DNA of 64,000 nucleotides from Alloyangia pacifica (GCF_003111685.1 NZ_CP022189.1:1814001-1878000); one strand, 5' to 3'. Positions 1 through 9,252 are shown, numbered from the stretch's first letter. The notes: generated by a model not told the origin, from the letters alone. A program made the numbers and translations.

Positions 1-1122
1 GAGGGCGACTACCACCAGGGCGAGTACAAGCGGCTCAGCAAGGAGGGTCGCGAAGTCTGGATCCAGGCCACCTACAACCCGATCCTCGATGCCTCCGGCC
101 ATCCGGTGAAGGTGGTAAAATTCGCCATGGATGTCACCGCGCGCAAGCGTCACGAACTGGACGCCCAGAACCAGCTGCGCGCCATCGACCGAAGCCAGGC
201 AATGATCCAGTTCGACATGGAAGGCCACGTGATCACCGCGAATGATACCTTCCTGCGGACAATGGGCTATTCGCTGCGCGAGGTGCAGCACCAGCATCAT
301 TCGATGTTTTGCGACCAGGACATGATCCGCTCCGAGGAATACCGCGACTTCTGGGCCGACCTGCGCTCGGGGAAATTCCAGACCGGCCGCTATAGGCGGC
401 TCGGGAAATTCGGCCGCGAGGTGTGGATCCTCGCGACCTATTCGCCCCTGCTCGACAGCCGCAATCGGCCGGTGGGCGTGGTGAAATGCGCCCAGGACAT
501 CACCCAGCAGGTGACGCTCGAGCAAGAGATCCAGAAGCAGGCTGACCGGATGAACGGCATCGTCGCCGAGCTCTCCGCCTCGATCAACAAGATCTCCGAG
601 GCCACCCGCGCCTCGCTCGACGCCTCCGATTCCACCACGCGGACCGCCAGCGATGGGCTGGAGTTCCTCAATGCGGCGATCGAAGCGATCGAGCTCATCG
701 AGAAATCCTCGTCCGAGATTGCCGAGATCACCCGGGTGATCTCGGAGATTGCCAACCAGACGAACCTTCTTGCCTTCAACGCCGCGATTGAGGCGGCGCG
801 CGCCGGCGAGCACGGCGTGGGCTTCTCGGTCGTGGCCGACGAAGTGCGCAAGCTGGCCGAGCGCAGTTCCAAGGCGGCCCAGGAGATCGGCAAGCTCATC
901 ATCATCTCGGGCGAGCGGGTCAACCAGGGCACGGCGCGCTCGCGCAGCGCCCTGCAGAGCTTCGAGCAGATCGTGAATTCCTTGGGCCACACCGCGGACT
1001 CGATCCGGACGATCGCGGACTGCGCAAGCTCTCAGGAAAACGTGTCGAGCGTTGTTGTTAGGATGATCGCGGATCTGAACAAGGCCGTGATCGCCAGATC
1101 GGGAAAATCCGATGGCGCGTGA
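1..1122 (+). CDS. Methyl-accepting chemotaxis protein with PAS domains, 5' end cut by window
   Basis: The reading frame is open from base 1, so the N-terminus lies outside the window. The visible part begins inside a PAS/PAC domain (a [22 protein letters not shown] strand followed by [11 protein letters not shown]), continues through a complete second PAS (about codons 55-170) and ends in a receptor signalling domain. The hairpin tip is recognisable ([22 protein letters not shown]), as is the [13 protein letters not shown] segment that contacts CheA/CheW. No membrane segment is seen in the visible part, so a soluble or peripheral energy/redox-type receptor is likely, though the missing N-terminus could change this. 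The C-terminus has no CheR/CheB docking pentapeptide. The family is certain; the ligand is unknown. Confidence 0.93.
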   Translation, partial: EGDYHQGEYKRLSKEGREVWIQATYNPILDASGHPVKVVKFAMDVTARKRHELDAQNQLRAIDRSQAMIQFDMEGHVITANDTFLRTMGYSLREVQHQHHSMFCDQDMIRSEEYRDFWADLRSGKFQTGRYRRLGKFGREVWILATYSPLLDSRNRPVGVVKCAQDITQQVTLEQEIQKQADRMNGIVAELSASINKISEATRASLDASDSTTRTASDGLEFLNAAIEAIELIEKSSSEIAEITRVISEIANQTNLLAFNAAIEAARAGEHGVGFSVVADEVRKLAERSSKAAQEIGKLIIISGERVNQGTARSRSALQSFEQIVNSLGHTADSIRTIADCASSQENVSSVVVRMIADLNKAVIARSGKSDGA

Positions 1123-1543
1123 CGCTACCACGCGATTGGCAGGGCGCCGGATGCCCACCGCACTCGAGATACTCCCGAATGCGGCGGCGTCCGCAAATTC
1201 GGCAGGGACAGCGCTGGGCGCCGTCCGCCCAGATGTACCGCCCCCGCGCGCCCATTTGGCCGTTGCGAGCGGGGGGCGCCTGACCCGCGCCTGGGGCCGC
1301 CTGTTGTTCGATCTGGCGCAATCGCGCTCTACGCCCGTCCGACGTGCCGATCTACGCGGCGCTTGGCGCTCTCGCTGGCGGTGCCGCCGTGCTGGATCTC
1401 CTACGGAATGCGCTCCTTCTGGGCGCTGTGCTGGGAGAGAAGGGCGTGGTGATGAACATCTTCGTCGGGCTTGGCCTGCTGGCGGAACCGGTTCAGGTTC
1501 GACCGGAACCAGGCGGTCCTGGTCCCGAGACGAAGGCCGCCGC
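1123..1543. other. Degenerate stretch without a convincing gene
   Basis: About 420 bases between the chemoreceptor stop and the broken metallo-hydrolase. A short open frame at 1344-1547 (67 codons, hydrophobic, beginning MPIYAALGALAGGAAVLD) ends in an ATGA overlap with the start of the next, broken gene. It could be the tail of a decayed upstream partner, but I do not recognise it and see no clear ribosome-binding site. The other open frames here have arginine/alanine-rich compositions typical of unselected GC-rich DNA. Confidence 0.4.
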
Positions 1544-1911
1544 ATGACCCGCGCGCCACACCGCATCCCGCCCAAGGACGGGTACCGCCAACGCCCTGTC
1601 GGCAACGGCATTACCTGGATTGACGAGCGCTTCATCCAGGACTTCGACCGCTGCAACATCTGGCTCCTGCGCGGGCGGGAGCGGGATATCATGGTCGACA
1701 GCGGCATGGGCGTGCTGCTCTCGGGCGACATCGTCCATGACGGCCCGTTGACCGAAGCCCCCCTCACGCCAAGGCAGATGCCTACATCCGTTCGATGCAA
1801 CGCCGCGCGCGGCTGCCGGTGCGGATCGTGCACAGCGGGCATTTCCCGTCGGTCTCCGGCGAGCGGCTGACCGAGATCTTCCCCGACTGGCTCAGGGACA
1901 CGCGCGTCTAG
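1544..1911 (+). pseudogene. MBL-fold metallo-hydrolase remnant, internal deletion plus frameshift
   Basis: The frame starts MTRAPHRIPPKDGYRQRP and reads into IMVDSGMGV, the end of the first beta-sheet of metallo-beta-lactamase-fold hydrolases. It then passes directly into LLSGDIVHDGPL, which in this family lies more than 100 residues further on. The segment with the HxHxDH zinc ligands is therefore missing. After a run of six C at 1758-1763 the frame is lost. Adding one C restores APPHAKADAYIRSM and then LPVRIVHSGHFPSVSGERL, the normal C-terminus, ending at the TAG at 1909-1911. Both lesions abolish function. The frameshift alone could be a sequencing error, but the deletion could not. Confidence 0.8.
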
Positions 1912-1918
1912 AGGGCGT

Positions 1919-3187
1919 CTAGAGCGCCCCACCCGGATTGAGCGGCGGCAAGGCGGCCTGCCGCGCGCCGCGCGCTTCGCGGGGGCGGGCCGCCTCGAGT
2001 GCGCCGCGCAGGCCGGTCCAGGCCGTGTCCCCCGCCCCGGTCTCCTGCCCGCCGTAGCGCTGCGCCCCCAGCGCCAGCAGCGCCGCCTCGACCGGCGCGG
2101 CGCGGCGCGGGTCCGGCCCCTCCACGCGCCCGGCCCAGAGATCGAGCGCAGGGCGCAGCGCGACATGGTCGCGCGCCGCGATGACCCGCATCAACGCCCG
2201 CCAGGCATGGCCCTCGGAGGCCAGCACGCGCGCGCGCCGCTCGGCCCGCCGCCGCGACAAAGCCGGCAACAGGACGCGCAGCCCGAAACAGAGCAGCCCC
2301 AAGGCCAGCACGGCGGCCCCTGCCAGCAGTGCGAGGCGCGCCGGATCGAGCGGCGCGCTCCGCCCCGGCGGCGGCCCGTCGATCCGCAGCTCGATCCCGG
2401 GCGCAGAGGCGGTCTTCACCACCCCGTCGTCGGTATCATACCACTCGAGCCGCACCTCCGGCAGCGCCCCCCCGCCGCCCGCCTCGGCAAGATAGGTCAC
2501 GCTTTCGACCCGCGTGCCGCTGAGCGCGCCCCGGTCGTCACTCTCGGACAGCCGTGGCTCGTCCGGGTAGGCGGCGACCCCCGGCAGCTCCGCCGGCGCC
2601 AGCAGCTGCGGCAGGAACATCGGCGACACACCCGTCACCGCGACCGTCACTTGCCGCTTGAGGCTATCGCCGGGCACCATCGTGCCGGGCTCGCCTTCGA
2701 TCTGCTGCGTAAGCGACAGCTCAGAGGCGGCGATGAAGGGATCGAGCCCTTCGGCCCCGTCGGGCACCACCCCGGAAAAGGCAATCGGCCCGGTGGTCAG
2801 CGTCACCTGCCGCGCCTCGCCCGCGCCCACGTCCTGCCAGGTCACAAGCACCTCCTGCGGCGGCAGCACCACCTGCCCGGGCACCATCGGCGAGATGCGA
2901 TAGTGCCGCGAGATGCCCGCCCAGGTCTCGCCGCCGATCCGCTCCGACACCGGGTTGGTCGAACGGGACGGCAGGCGCACCAGCAGGTTCGGCGCTTCGA
3001 GGCTCGGCCAGACCGGCGGCCTTGGCATGAAGCTCGGGACCAGCACGGTCAGCCGCAGGCTGAGCGGCTGACCGGGGATCGCCTCGGTCTCGGGGAAGTC
3101 GACGATGAGCTGCGGCATGTCCTCGGGCTCCTGCGCCCTGAGCGGCAGCGGCAGAAGCAGGACGAGCACGCAGAGGATACGGATCAT
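1919..3187 (-). CDS. batD: BatD-like protein (oxygen tolerance / Bat system)
   Basis: A 422-residue exported protein. It has a signal peptide at about 1-19 (MIRILCVLVLLLPLPLRAQ), then beta-rich Ig-like segments starting with a PGQPLSLRLTV motif, a hydrophobic membrane anchor at about 283-310 and a basic alanine/arginine-rich cytoplasmic tail. This is the BatD layout. It is the last gene of the moxR-DUF58-DUF4381-batA-batB-batD operon, and its ATG overlaps the stop of batB by 4 nt (ATGA at 3184-3187). Bat proteins are proposed to form a periplasm-facing complex for envelope or oxidative-stress resistance. The exact biochemical role is not established. Confidence 0.85.
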   Translation of the reverse strand: MIRILCVLVLLLPLPLRAQEPEDMPQLIVDFPETEAIPGQPLSLRLTVLVPSFMPRPPVWPSLEAPNLLVRLPSRSTNPVSERIGGETWAGISRHYRISPMVPGQVVLPPQEVLVTWQDVGAGEARQVTLTTGPIAFSGVVPDGAEGLDPFIAASELSLTQQIEGEPGTMVPGDSLKRQVTVAVTGVSPMFLPQLLAPAELPGVAAYPDEPRLSESDDRGALSGTRVESVTYLAEAGGGGALPEVRLEWYDTDDGVVKTASAPGIELRIDGPPPGRSAPLDPARLALLAGAAVLALGLLCFGLRVLLPALSRRRAERRARVLASEGHAWRALMRVIAARDHVALRPALDLWAGRVEGPDPRRAAPVEAALLALGAQRYGGQETGAGDTAWTGLRGALEAARPREARGARQAALPPLNPGGAL

Positions 3188-4755
3188 TGTCCACCCTCCG
3201 AGGGCGCCGGAGCCGCAGGCTGTGCCGCCGCATCGCCATCTTGAGGCGGCTGTGCCGCCTCAAGCGCGAAGCGCATCCGCAGGAAGTCCTCGGTCCGCGT
3301 GTCGACGGTGTTCATCCATTGATCGGCGGTCAGCAACCCGCCGCCTCCCGCGTCCGCAGCCTCGCGCAGCGTCTCCTCGCCCTGCCCGCTCTCGTTGTCG
3401 TAAACCTCCTCATCGGCCCCGATCCCCTGGTCCTCGCCGGTGTCCGAGGCGAGCTGCGCTGCCTCGACATAGGCGACGATGCGCTGCGCAGTCTCGAGGT
3501 TCTCCGCCGCGCCGGGATAGTCCGGATCGCGCGCCAGCGCTGTCTCGAAGGCCCGCACGCCGTCCCGATAGTGCCGCCCCTTGATCTGCGCCACGCCCTG
3601 AAGGAAGGCCGCCTCGGCCGTCTCGACCCGGTCCAGCACCAGCACGGCATCCTCATATTGCCCGTCCCGGTAAAGCGCGTAACCGCGCCAGAGCGGATCG
3701 ACGAAAAGATCGGCCGCGCGGTCGTAGTGCTTGTTCTCAAAAGCGATGCGCCCCTGCTGGTCTGGCGTCAGGAACCAGTCGGCGATCCCTTCGGCCCGCG
3801 CGCCCTGCGGCGTGAGCAGCAGCGTCAGCCCGGCGATCGCCGCCCACCGCATCGTCCAGCCCCGACGGAAGCTCAGCAGCAGGATCAGCGCGGCGGGCCA
3901 GGCCAGCCAATGCGCCCCGTCCTCCCAGGGCTGGTCCACGTCATCGAGTTGCGCACGCCGGTAAGCCGCGTTGAGCAGCCCGTCGAGCCTGCGGATATCC
4001 GACGGATCGGGCGTGGCCTCGACCACCGGCGCCGAGAGCGCATCAAGCCCCCGGTCGCGGCTGCCCTCCGGGCGCATCGAGAGCACCGCGAGCGGTGCCA
4101 CGCTGGCATTGAGCGGCGCCACGTCGGCGGGGTCCAGACTGTCAGTGACAAAGAGGATGCCCCCCGGCGCGGTCTCCTCAGCCAGCATCGCGGCGGCCAA
4201 CGCCAGCGCCTCGCCCGCCACCGCGCCTTCGCGCGGCATGACCTCGGGGCTCAGCCCCTCGAGATAGGGCACCATGACCTGCGCGTCCTCGGTCATCGGA
4301 AGCACCACATGGGCCGTGCCCGCATAGGCGACCAGCGCGGTGCGCGCCCCGGCGCGCAGGTCGAGGAAGTCGCGGATCTTCTGCTTGCCGCGCTCGAGGC
4401 GCGACGGGGCGAGATCGGTCTGCTCCATGCCCGTCGTCACCGCGAGCACGATCACCGCGGGGGCCGATTGTGCCGCAAAGGGGTCAGGCTGGCGCGACCA
4501 GCTCGGCCCCGCGGCCCCGAGCGCGGCAAGGAGCAGGATCGCCGCGGTGCTGTCGATCGGCAGGACGCGCCGGCGCTGCGCCCGACCCACCGTCAGCGCC
4601 TCGCGCAGGTGCGGGGCGATGCCCTCGGCTAGAATCGCGCCGCGCTGGACCGGGCGGCGCACCCACCACCAGGCAAGCAGGATCAGCGGCACCAGCAGCA
4701 GCCAGAGCGGGCGCAGGAAGTGAAAGGCCTCGAGGAAGAGCGGCAGGTCGGTCAT
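3184..4755 (-). CDS. batB: BatB/BatC-type VWA and TPR membrane protein with degenerate MIDAS
   Basis: 523 residues. An N-terminal membrane segment (FLRPLWLLLVPLILLAWWW) is followed by a second one near residue 70, a von Willebrand A domain (about 95-265), another membrane span, and a TPR region (about 345-430: FENKHYDRAADLF, GYALYRDGQYEDAVLVLDRV, GVRAFETALARDPDYPGA). The tail is acidic. This combines BatB (VWA) with BatC (TPR). The metal-binding motif expected as DVSRSM-like reads AVTTGM here, so the Asp and both Ser of the DxSxS signature are lost, although the following DLAPSRLERGK context is intact. It overlaps batA and batD by ATGA at both ends. Confidence 0.87.
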   Translation of the reverse strand: MTDLPLFLEAFHFLRPLWLLLVPLILLAWWWVRRPVQRGAILAEGIAPHLREALTVGRAQRRRVLPIDSTAAILLLAALGAAGPSWSRQPDPFAAQSAPAVIVLAVTTGMEQTDLAPSRLERGKQKIRDFLDLRAGARTALVAYAGTAHVVLPMTEDAQVMVPYLEGLSPEVMPREGAVAGEALALAAAMLAEETAPGGILFVTDSLDPADVAPLNASVAPLAVLSMRPEGSRDRGLDALSAPVVEATPDPSDIRRLDGLLNAAYRRAQLDDVDQPWEDGAHWLAWPAALILLLSFRRGWTMRWAAIAGLTLLLTPQGARAEGIADWFLTPDQQGRIAFENKHYDRAADLFVDPLWRGYALYRDGQYEDAVLVLDRVETAEAAFLQGVAQIKGRHYRDGVRAFETALARDPDYPGAAENLETAQRIVAYVEAAQLASDTGEDQGIGADEEVYDNESGQGEETLREAADAGGGGLLTADQWMNTVDTRTEDFLRMRFALEAAQPPQDGDAAAQPAAPAPSEGGQ

Positions 4756-5762
4756 GCCGCCTCCTCCGCCTGTCGCGCCGCCCGTGCCTGTCTGCGGCGT
4801 CCGCGCAGCTGCAGCCAGAGGACCGCGCCCAGCCCGAGCAGCGCCGCCAGCCCCATGGGCACCCAGGACAGCGAGCGGCGCGGGCGGAAAGACAGCGTCT
4901 CGGTCTCGCGCGGGGCAAGCGCGTCGATGCGGGCATAGACCGCCTCCAGCGCGGCGGCGTCCTCGGCGAAGAAATACTGCCCCCCGGTGCGCGCGGCGAT
5001 GGTCTGCAGCGTGGCAAGGTCAACCCGGTTCTCGCCGGTGGCCTCGGGATCGCCGACGCCGATGGTAAATATCTCGACACCCCGATCGGCGGCGATCTCG
5101 GCGGCGTTGACCGGGCTCATCCGGCTGGCAGTGTCCGAACCGTCCGACAGCAGGATCAGCAGACGCTGGTCGATGTCGCTGGCCTCGAAGGTGCGGATCG
5201 AAAGGCCGATGGCATCGCCAAGCGCGGTGTGCGGCCCGGCCATGCCGACCTCGGTGGTGCCGAGCAGCTCGGTGATCGTGGCCAGATCATCGGTGAGCGG
5301 CGCCTGCAGGTAGGCCGCGGTGCCGAAGACGATCAGCGCCATGCGGTCGCCGTCGCGCCCGGCGACAAAATCCCCCACCACCTGCCGCACCCCGGCGAGG
5401 CGCTGGATCCGGGTGCCATCCGGCGTGGCGAAATCCTTGGCGTCCATCGACCCCGAAATGTCGATCGCCAGCACCACGTCGCGCGCCGCCTTTTCGATGG
5501 TGATCGGCGCGCCGACCCGCTCGGGCCGGGCCAGCGCCAGCACCAGCAGCGCCCAGCAGAGCCCAGCGGTGATCGCCGAGACCACCGGGCGCGACAGGAT
5601 CACCGCCCCGGCGCGCGGCTCGGCCCCCGCCGCCTCGGCCATGCGCCGGAAGAACGGGAAGCGCAGCGCGCTTTCGCGCTCGCGGTGCGGCGGGAGCAGC
5701 CAGCGCACGAGCAGCGGCAGCGGCAGCAAAAGCAGCATCCAGGGCGCGGCGAGCGAGATCAT
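4752..5762 (-). CDS. batA: BatA-like VWA domain membrane protein
   Basis: 336 residues when begun at the ATG at 5762 (MISLAAPWMLLLLPLPLLV), which overlaps the previous stop as ATGA. Two N-terminal hydrophobic segments are followed by a VWA domain with an intact metal-ion-dependent adhesion site (VLAIDISGSMDAKDF). The other conserved VWA elements follow (TALGDAIGLSI, LLILLSDGSDTASRM), and there is a C-terminal membrane span with a basic tail. The open frame extends upstream of 5762, but that sequence shadows the DUF4381 gene. With batB it gives the usual Bat VWA pair; here only BatA keeps the metal site. Confidence 0.9.
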   Translation of the reverse strand: MISLAAPWMLLLLPLPLLVRWLLPPHRERESALRFPFFRRMAEAAGAEPRAGAVILSRPVVSAITAGLCWALLVLALARPERVGAPITIEKAARDVVLAIDISGSMDAKDFATPDGTRIQRLAGVRQVVGDFVAGRDGDRMALIVFGTAAYLQAPLTDDLATITELLGTTEVGMAGPHTALGDAIGLSIRTFEASDIDQRLLILLSDGSDTASRMSPVNAAEIAADRGVEIFTIGVGDPEATGENRVDLATLQTIAARTGGQYFFAEDAAALEAVYARIDALAPRETETLSFRPRRSLSWVPMGLAALLGLGAVLWLQLRGRRRQARAARQAEEAA

Positions 5763-6256
5763 GCCGCCAGCTCCCGCGCGGGCGCGGCGGGTGCGGCGCG
5801 ATGGGTCTTCAGCCAGTGCTCGGCGGCGCGGCGCAGCTCGGGCGACGGGGCCGCCCCCGGGTCGCGGTAGGGCGCGCGGCGCAGCTCTTCGCCGGCGGTG
5901 TCGGGAAAGCGGCTCCTCGCGGTGCGCGACAGGAAATTCGTCCAGTCGGTGCCGGTGAGCGAGGCCACCTCGGCGCGCGGAAAGGCGGCGAGCGCGGCGC
6001 GGCGCAGGACAGCGGCGAGCTCGGCAGTGGTACCGGCCCGGTCCAGTTCGGCCAGCGCGGCGCGGCGATAGGCACTCGCCACGCGGCGGCGGTGGCCGAG
6101 CCCGAGCCCCCAGAGGGCGAGCGCCGCGAACAGCACCGCCAGCGCCACCCAGCCCCATGTCTGGGGCACCAGCGGCACCGGCGCGGGCGGAACCGGCTCG
6201 ATCAGCTGATCGATCAGGCCCACGAGGCTTTCGGCTTCCGCTCCCTCCTCGTTCAT
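5759..6256 (-). CDS. DUF4381 domain protein of Bat operon
   Basis: A 165-residue protein with one membrane span at about 33-52 (WGWVALAVLFAALALWGLGLG), a conserved R-R-x-A-x-A-Y-R-R-A-A-L-A-E-L segment just after it, and a helical cytoplasmic domain containing LRRAALAAFPRAEVASLTGTDW. This is the DUF4381 arrangement found between DUF58 and BatA genes in Bat operons. It overlaps both neighbours by 4 nt, which suggests coupled translation and membership of the same complex. No enzymatic motif is visible. Confidence 0.85.
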   Translation of the reverse strand: MNEEGAEAESLVGLIDQLIEPVPPAPVPLVPQTWGWVALAVLFAALALWGLGLGHRRRVASAYRRAALAELDRAGTTAELAAVLRRAALAAFPRAEVASLTGTDWTNFLSRTARSRFPDTAGEELRRAPYRDPGAAPSPELRRAAEHWLKTHRAAPAAPARELAA

Positions 6257-7230
6257 CGCGGCCCGAGCCCCAGCAGCCGTCGCATCTGCGGCAGCGTTTC
6301 CTCCCCGGCAGAGAGCGGCAGGATCGCGACGCCGAAGCGCCGCTGCCAGTCGAGCACATCCGCCAGCCGCCCCTTCGACATCTCGATGAGCCCCTTGCGG
6401 GTGCCGGGCGCGGCCGTGTCGATCTCGGCCTGCAGCGCGCCGTCGGTGACGATGAGCTTCAGACCCGCCGGGATCTCGCCCGCGCTGGGGTCGGTCACCG
6501 GCACGAGGATGAGATCGTTGTGCCGGGCCAACCCCGAGACGATGCGGTCGGTCTCGGCGTCGATGCCGTCGAAGTCGCTCAGCACGATGATGAGGTGATT
6601 GCGGCTGACAATTCGGGCGACCGCGCGCAGCACCTGCGTCAGGCCGATCGGCGCGACGTTGGGCGCCTCGGCATGCAGCAGGGTGTTGGCCTCGGCCAGC
6701 GCGGTGAGGAAGCGGTTGAGCGCGGCGCGGCTGCGCTGCGGGCGGATCTCGGCGATCATTTCGTCGCCAAAGACGATGCCTCCTACCCGGTCGCCCTGGT
6801 CGAGGATGCGGAAGGCGGTCATCGCGGCGGCCTCGGCGGCGGTGACCGATTTCATCGCGCGCCGGGTGCCGAAGAACATCGACATACGCTGGTCGACGAC
6901 GATCAGCGCCGGACGGTCGCGCTCCTCGGTCATCACCCGGACGTGCGGTTTGCCGGTGCGGGCGGTGACCTTCCAGTCGATGGCGCGGATGTCGTCGCCG
7001 GGCAGGTAGTCGCGCAGTTCCTCGAAGTTGAGCCCACGGCCGCGCAAGCGCGACGCGTGACGTCCGTTCAGCACCGACTGCGCCGGCTGGCGCGGCAGGA
7101 AGCTGAGGCCGCGCGCCGGACCTTCGAGGCTGCGCAGGTAGGCCAGATCGGTATGAATGCGCGGGTCATCCAAGACCTGCGGGGCCTTGCCCAGGGTGCC
7201 GGTGCGGATGCGGGCGGCGCGGTCCTTCAT
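6253..7230 (-). CDS. DUF58 domain-containing protein
   Basis: 325 residues. The DUF58 core motif is clear (RGRGLNFEELRDYLPGDDIR followed by AIDWKVTARTGKPHVRVMTEERDR), with a VWA-like fold after it (LIVVDQRMSMFFGT, LIIVLSDFDGIDAETDRI). DUF58 proteins are regular partners of MoxR AAA ATPases and VWA proteins. The gene lies 9 nt downstream of moxR and overlaps the DUF4381 gene by ATGA. It is cytoplasmic, with no signal peptide or membrane span. Family and context are certain; the molecular role is not. Confidence 0.92.
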   Translation of the reverse strand: MKDRAARIRTGTLGKAPQVLDDPRIHTDLAYLRSLEGPARGLSFLPRQPAQSVLNGRHASRLRGRGLNFEELRDYLPGDDIRAIDWKVTARTGKPHVRVMTEERDRPALIVVDQRMSMFFGTRRAMKSVTAAEAAAMTAFRILDQGDRVGGIVFGDEMIAEIRPQRSRAALNRFLTALAEANTLLHAEAPNVAPIGLTQVLRAVARIVSRNHLIIVLSDFDGIDAETDRIVSGLARHNDLILVPVTDPSAGEIPAGLKLIVTDGALQAEIDTAAPGTRKGLIEMSKGRLADVLDWQRRFGVAILPLSAGEETLPQMRRLLGLGPR

Positions 7231-7239
7231 CTTGCCTCC

Positions 7240-8244
7240 TCAGGGCAGCGCCACCTGCCGGACGATCTCGGCCACCACGGTATCGGGGCTGACGCCCTCG
7301 CCCTGCGCTTCGTACGACAGGCCCAGCCGGTGGCGCAGCACATCGGGCACCACGGCGCGGATGTCCTCGGGGTCGACATAGTCGCGCCCCGCGAGCCAGG
7401 CGTGGGTGCGCCCGCATTTGTCGAGCGCCAGCGAGGCGCGCGGGCTGGCCCCGACCTCGATCCAGCGCTTGAGGTCGTCACCGAACTCGGCGGGCACGCG
7501 GGTGGCGTTGACCAGGTCGGCGATGTAGCGCTCCATCTCGGGTGCCACGCGCAAAGCGGCGATCTCGCGGCGGGCGGCGAAGACCGCCTCCTGCGGGATC
7601 GGAAGCGGCGCGTCGGCAGCGCCTTTCCCGGCGCCACCCTGCGCGGCGATCTCCTCGCCGCGCACGAGGCGGATCACCTCGACCTCGTCCTCGACCGGCG
7701 GATAGGTGATGTTCACATGCATCAGGAACCGGTCCATCTGCGCCTCGGGCAGCGGATAGGTGCCTTCCTGCTCGATGGGGTTCTGCGTCGCCATGACCAT
7801 GAAGAGCGGCTCCATCTTGTGGGTGGTGCCCGCCACGGTCACCTGCCGCTCTTCCATCGCCTCGAGCAGCGCCGCCTGCACCTTGGCCGGGGCGCGGTTG
7901 ATCTCGTCGGCGAGCACGAGGTTGGCAAAGATCGGCCCCGCCTCGAAGCGGAACTCGCCGCCGCCCTCGCCCTGGTAGTAGACCTCGGTGCCGGTGACAT
8001 CCGAGGGCAGCAGGTCGGGGGTGAACTGGATGCGGCTGAAATCGCATTCGAGGTTGCGGGCAAGCGCCTTGATGGCGCGGGTCTTGGCGAGGCCCGGCAG
8101 CCCCTCGACCAGCAGGTTGCCATTGGCGAGAAGCCCGATGAGCAGCCGCTCGATCACCTCGCGCTGGCCAATGATCGCCTCGCCCATGCGGGCGCGCAGG
8201 CTGTCGATCTGCGCCCGCGTGCCGCTTTGGGTCATGCCTTCCAT
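7240..8244 (-). CDS. moxR: MoxR-family AAA+ ATPase
   Basis: 334 residues. The Walker A motif is at 48-55 (GLPGLAKT), Walker B is LVLADEINRAPAKVQAALLEAMEE, sensor 1 is VMATQNPIEQEGTYPLPEAQMDRF, and the helical lid follows at the C-terminus. MoxR ATPases are chaperone-like and act on VWA proteins, here presumably BatA and BatB. The start at 8244 is preceded by AAGGACGGT; a second ATG three codons in is also possible. It heads the Bat block and lies only 24 nt after the HAD hydrolase gene, so the two may share a transcript. Confidence 0.94.
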   Translation of the reverse strand: MEGMTQSGTRAQIDSLRARMGEAIIGQREVIERLLIGLLANGNLLVEGLPGLAKTRAIKALARNLECDFSRIQFTPDLLPSDVTGTEVYYQGEGGGEFRFEAGPIFANLVLADEINRAPAKVQAALLEAMEERQVTVAGTTHKMEPLFMVMATQNPIEQEGTYPLPEAQMDRFLMHVNITYPPVEDEVEVIRLVRGEEIAAQGGAGKGAADAPLPIPQEAVFAARREIAALRVAPEMERYIADLVNATRVPAEFGDDLKRWIEVGASPRASLALDKCGRTHAWLAGRDYVDPEDIRAVVPDVLRHRLGLSYEAQGEGVSPDTVVAEIVRQVALP

Positions 8245-8268
8245 ACCGTCCTTACCTTTCCACGCAAC

Positions 8269-9252
8269 TCAGTCGGTGGGGAACACCTTGGCCCAGTCCT
8301 GCGCCATGTCGACGATGGTCCAGCCAAAGCCCGGTCCCTCGTCGAGGCCGCGGTTCAGCGTGCCGATATGGCCGTCGCGGTCATAGGCAAACTCGCGCGC
8401 CGCGTCGGTGTGATGCACCAGCAGGCCAAAGCTCGGCCCCTCGCCCGAGGTGGTGTATTGCAGCATGGCGAAATCACCGTCGGAATTGCCCGCGGCAAAG
8501 ATCGGCTTGCGGCCGATGTGGCGGATGATGCCGACCGGCTTGCCCTCCTTGTCGTCGATGAAGGTGACGCCGCCGTTCTTGGTCAGCATCGGCAGCCCGT
8601 CGACCACCTCGAAGGAGGTGTTGCCCTCGGTGCCGACCACCTGCCACGGCGGGATGCCATAGGTTTCCTCGGAGAAGGCGCGGATGAAGTCGATGCCGCC
8701 GCCCGAGACGATATAGGTGGTGAACCCTTCGTCGCGCAGGTAGCTCAGAAGCTCGAGCATCGGCTGGTAAACCATTTCTATGTATGGTTTTTCCGTCGTT
8801 GGGTGGGTGTAGTTCATGAGCCAGTCGCGCGCATCGGCCTGAAACTCGTCCACGGTTAGCCCCGAATGCGAGACGTTGATCACCTCGAGCAGCCCGTCCA
8901 TGCCGGTGGCGAGAACGCCGCCGACGTCCCCCTGGGCGCCAGCCTTCAGCGCGTCGGTGGTGAGGATATCGGGATCGGCCTTGGCCTTTTCCTGCAGCAC
9001 GTCGAGCGCGTAGAGCGCCTGAAAATAGACCGGCTGCTCGGTCCAGAGCGTGCCATCATTGTCGAAGGCGGCGATGCGGTCCTCGGGGGTCACGTAGTCG
9101 TCCGAGGCTGGATCGGTCACCGCCTCGACAAATTCGATGATCGCAGACTTGGCGCCGGTGTCGTTCCACGAAGGCAGCGGATCGGCGAAGGCGGGGGCGG
9201 CAAGCCAGAGCGCGGCGAGAGCGGCGGCGCAGGGCGCGTGCGTGTGGGGCAT
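8269..9252 (-). CDS. Exported HAD-superfamily hydrolase (putative phosphatase)
   Basis: 327 residues. A signal peptide at about 1-23 (ALAALWLAAPAFA) is followed by HAD motif I at 64-68 (DNDGT), motif II in TTYIVSGGG, and motif IV near GNSDGDFAMLQ. It probably acts as a periplasmic phosphatase; the substrate is unknown. AAGGGA lies 7 nt before the ATG. It sits downstream of an arylsulfatase, with a terminator between them, and 24 nt upstream of moxR. Pairing with a sulfatase suggests scavenging of sulfate and phosphate esters, while the short gap suggests readthrough into the Bat operon. Confidence 0.85.
   Translation of the reverse strand: MPHTHAPCAAALAALWLAAPAFADPLPSWNDTGAKSAIIEFVEAVTDPASDDYVTPEDRIAAFDNDGTLWTEQPVYFQALYALDVLQEKAKADPDILTTDALKAGAQGDVGGVLATGMDGLLEVINVSHSGLTVDEFQADARDWLMNYTHPTTEKPYIEMVYQPMLELLSYLRDEGFTTYIVSGGGIDFIRAFSEETYGIPPWQVVGTEGNTSFEVVDGLPMLTKNGGVTFIDDKEGKPVGIIRHIGRKPIFAAGNSDGDFAMLQYTTSGEGPSFGLLVHHTDAAREFAYDRDGHIGTLNRGLDEGPGFGWTIVDMAQDWAKVFPTD

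Noticed and set aside
1112..1543. Plus-strand frame between the chemoreceptor and the broken hydrolase
   Set aside because: The first half overlaps the receptor's end and the composition is non-protein-like; only the part from 1544 matches a family.
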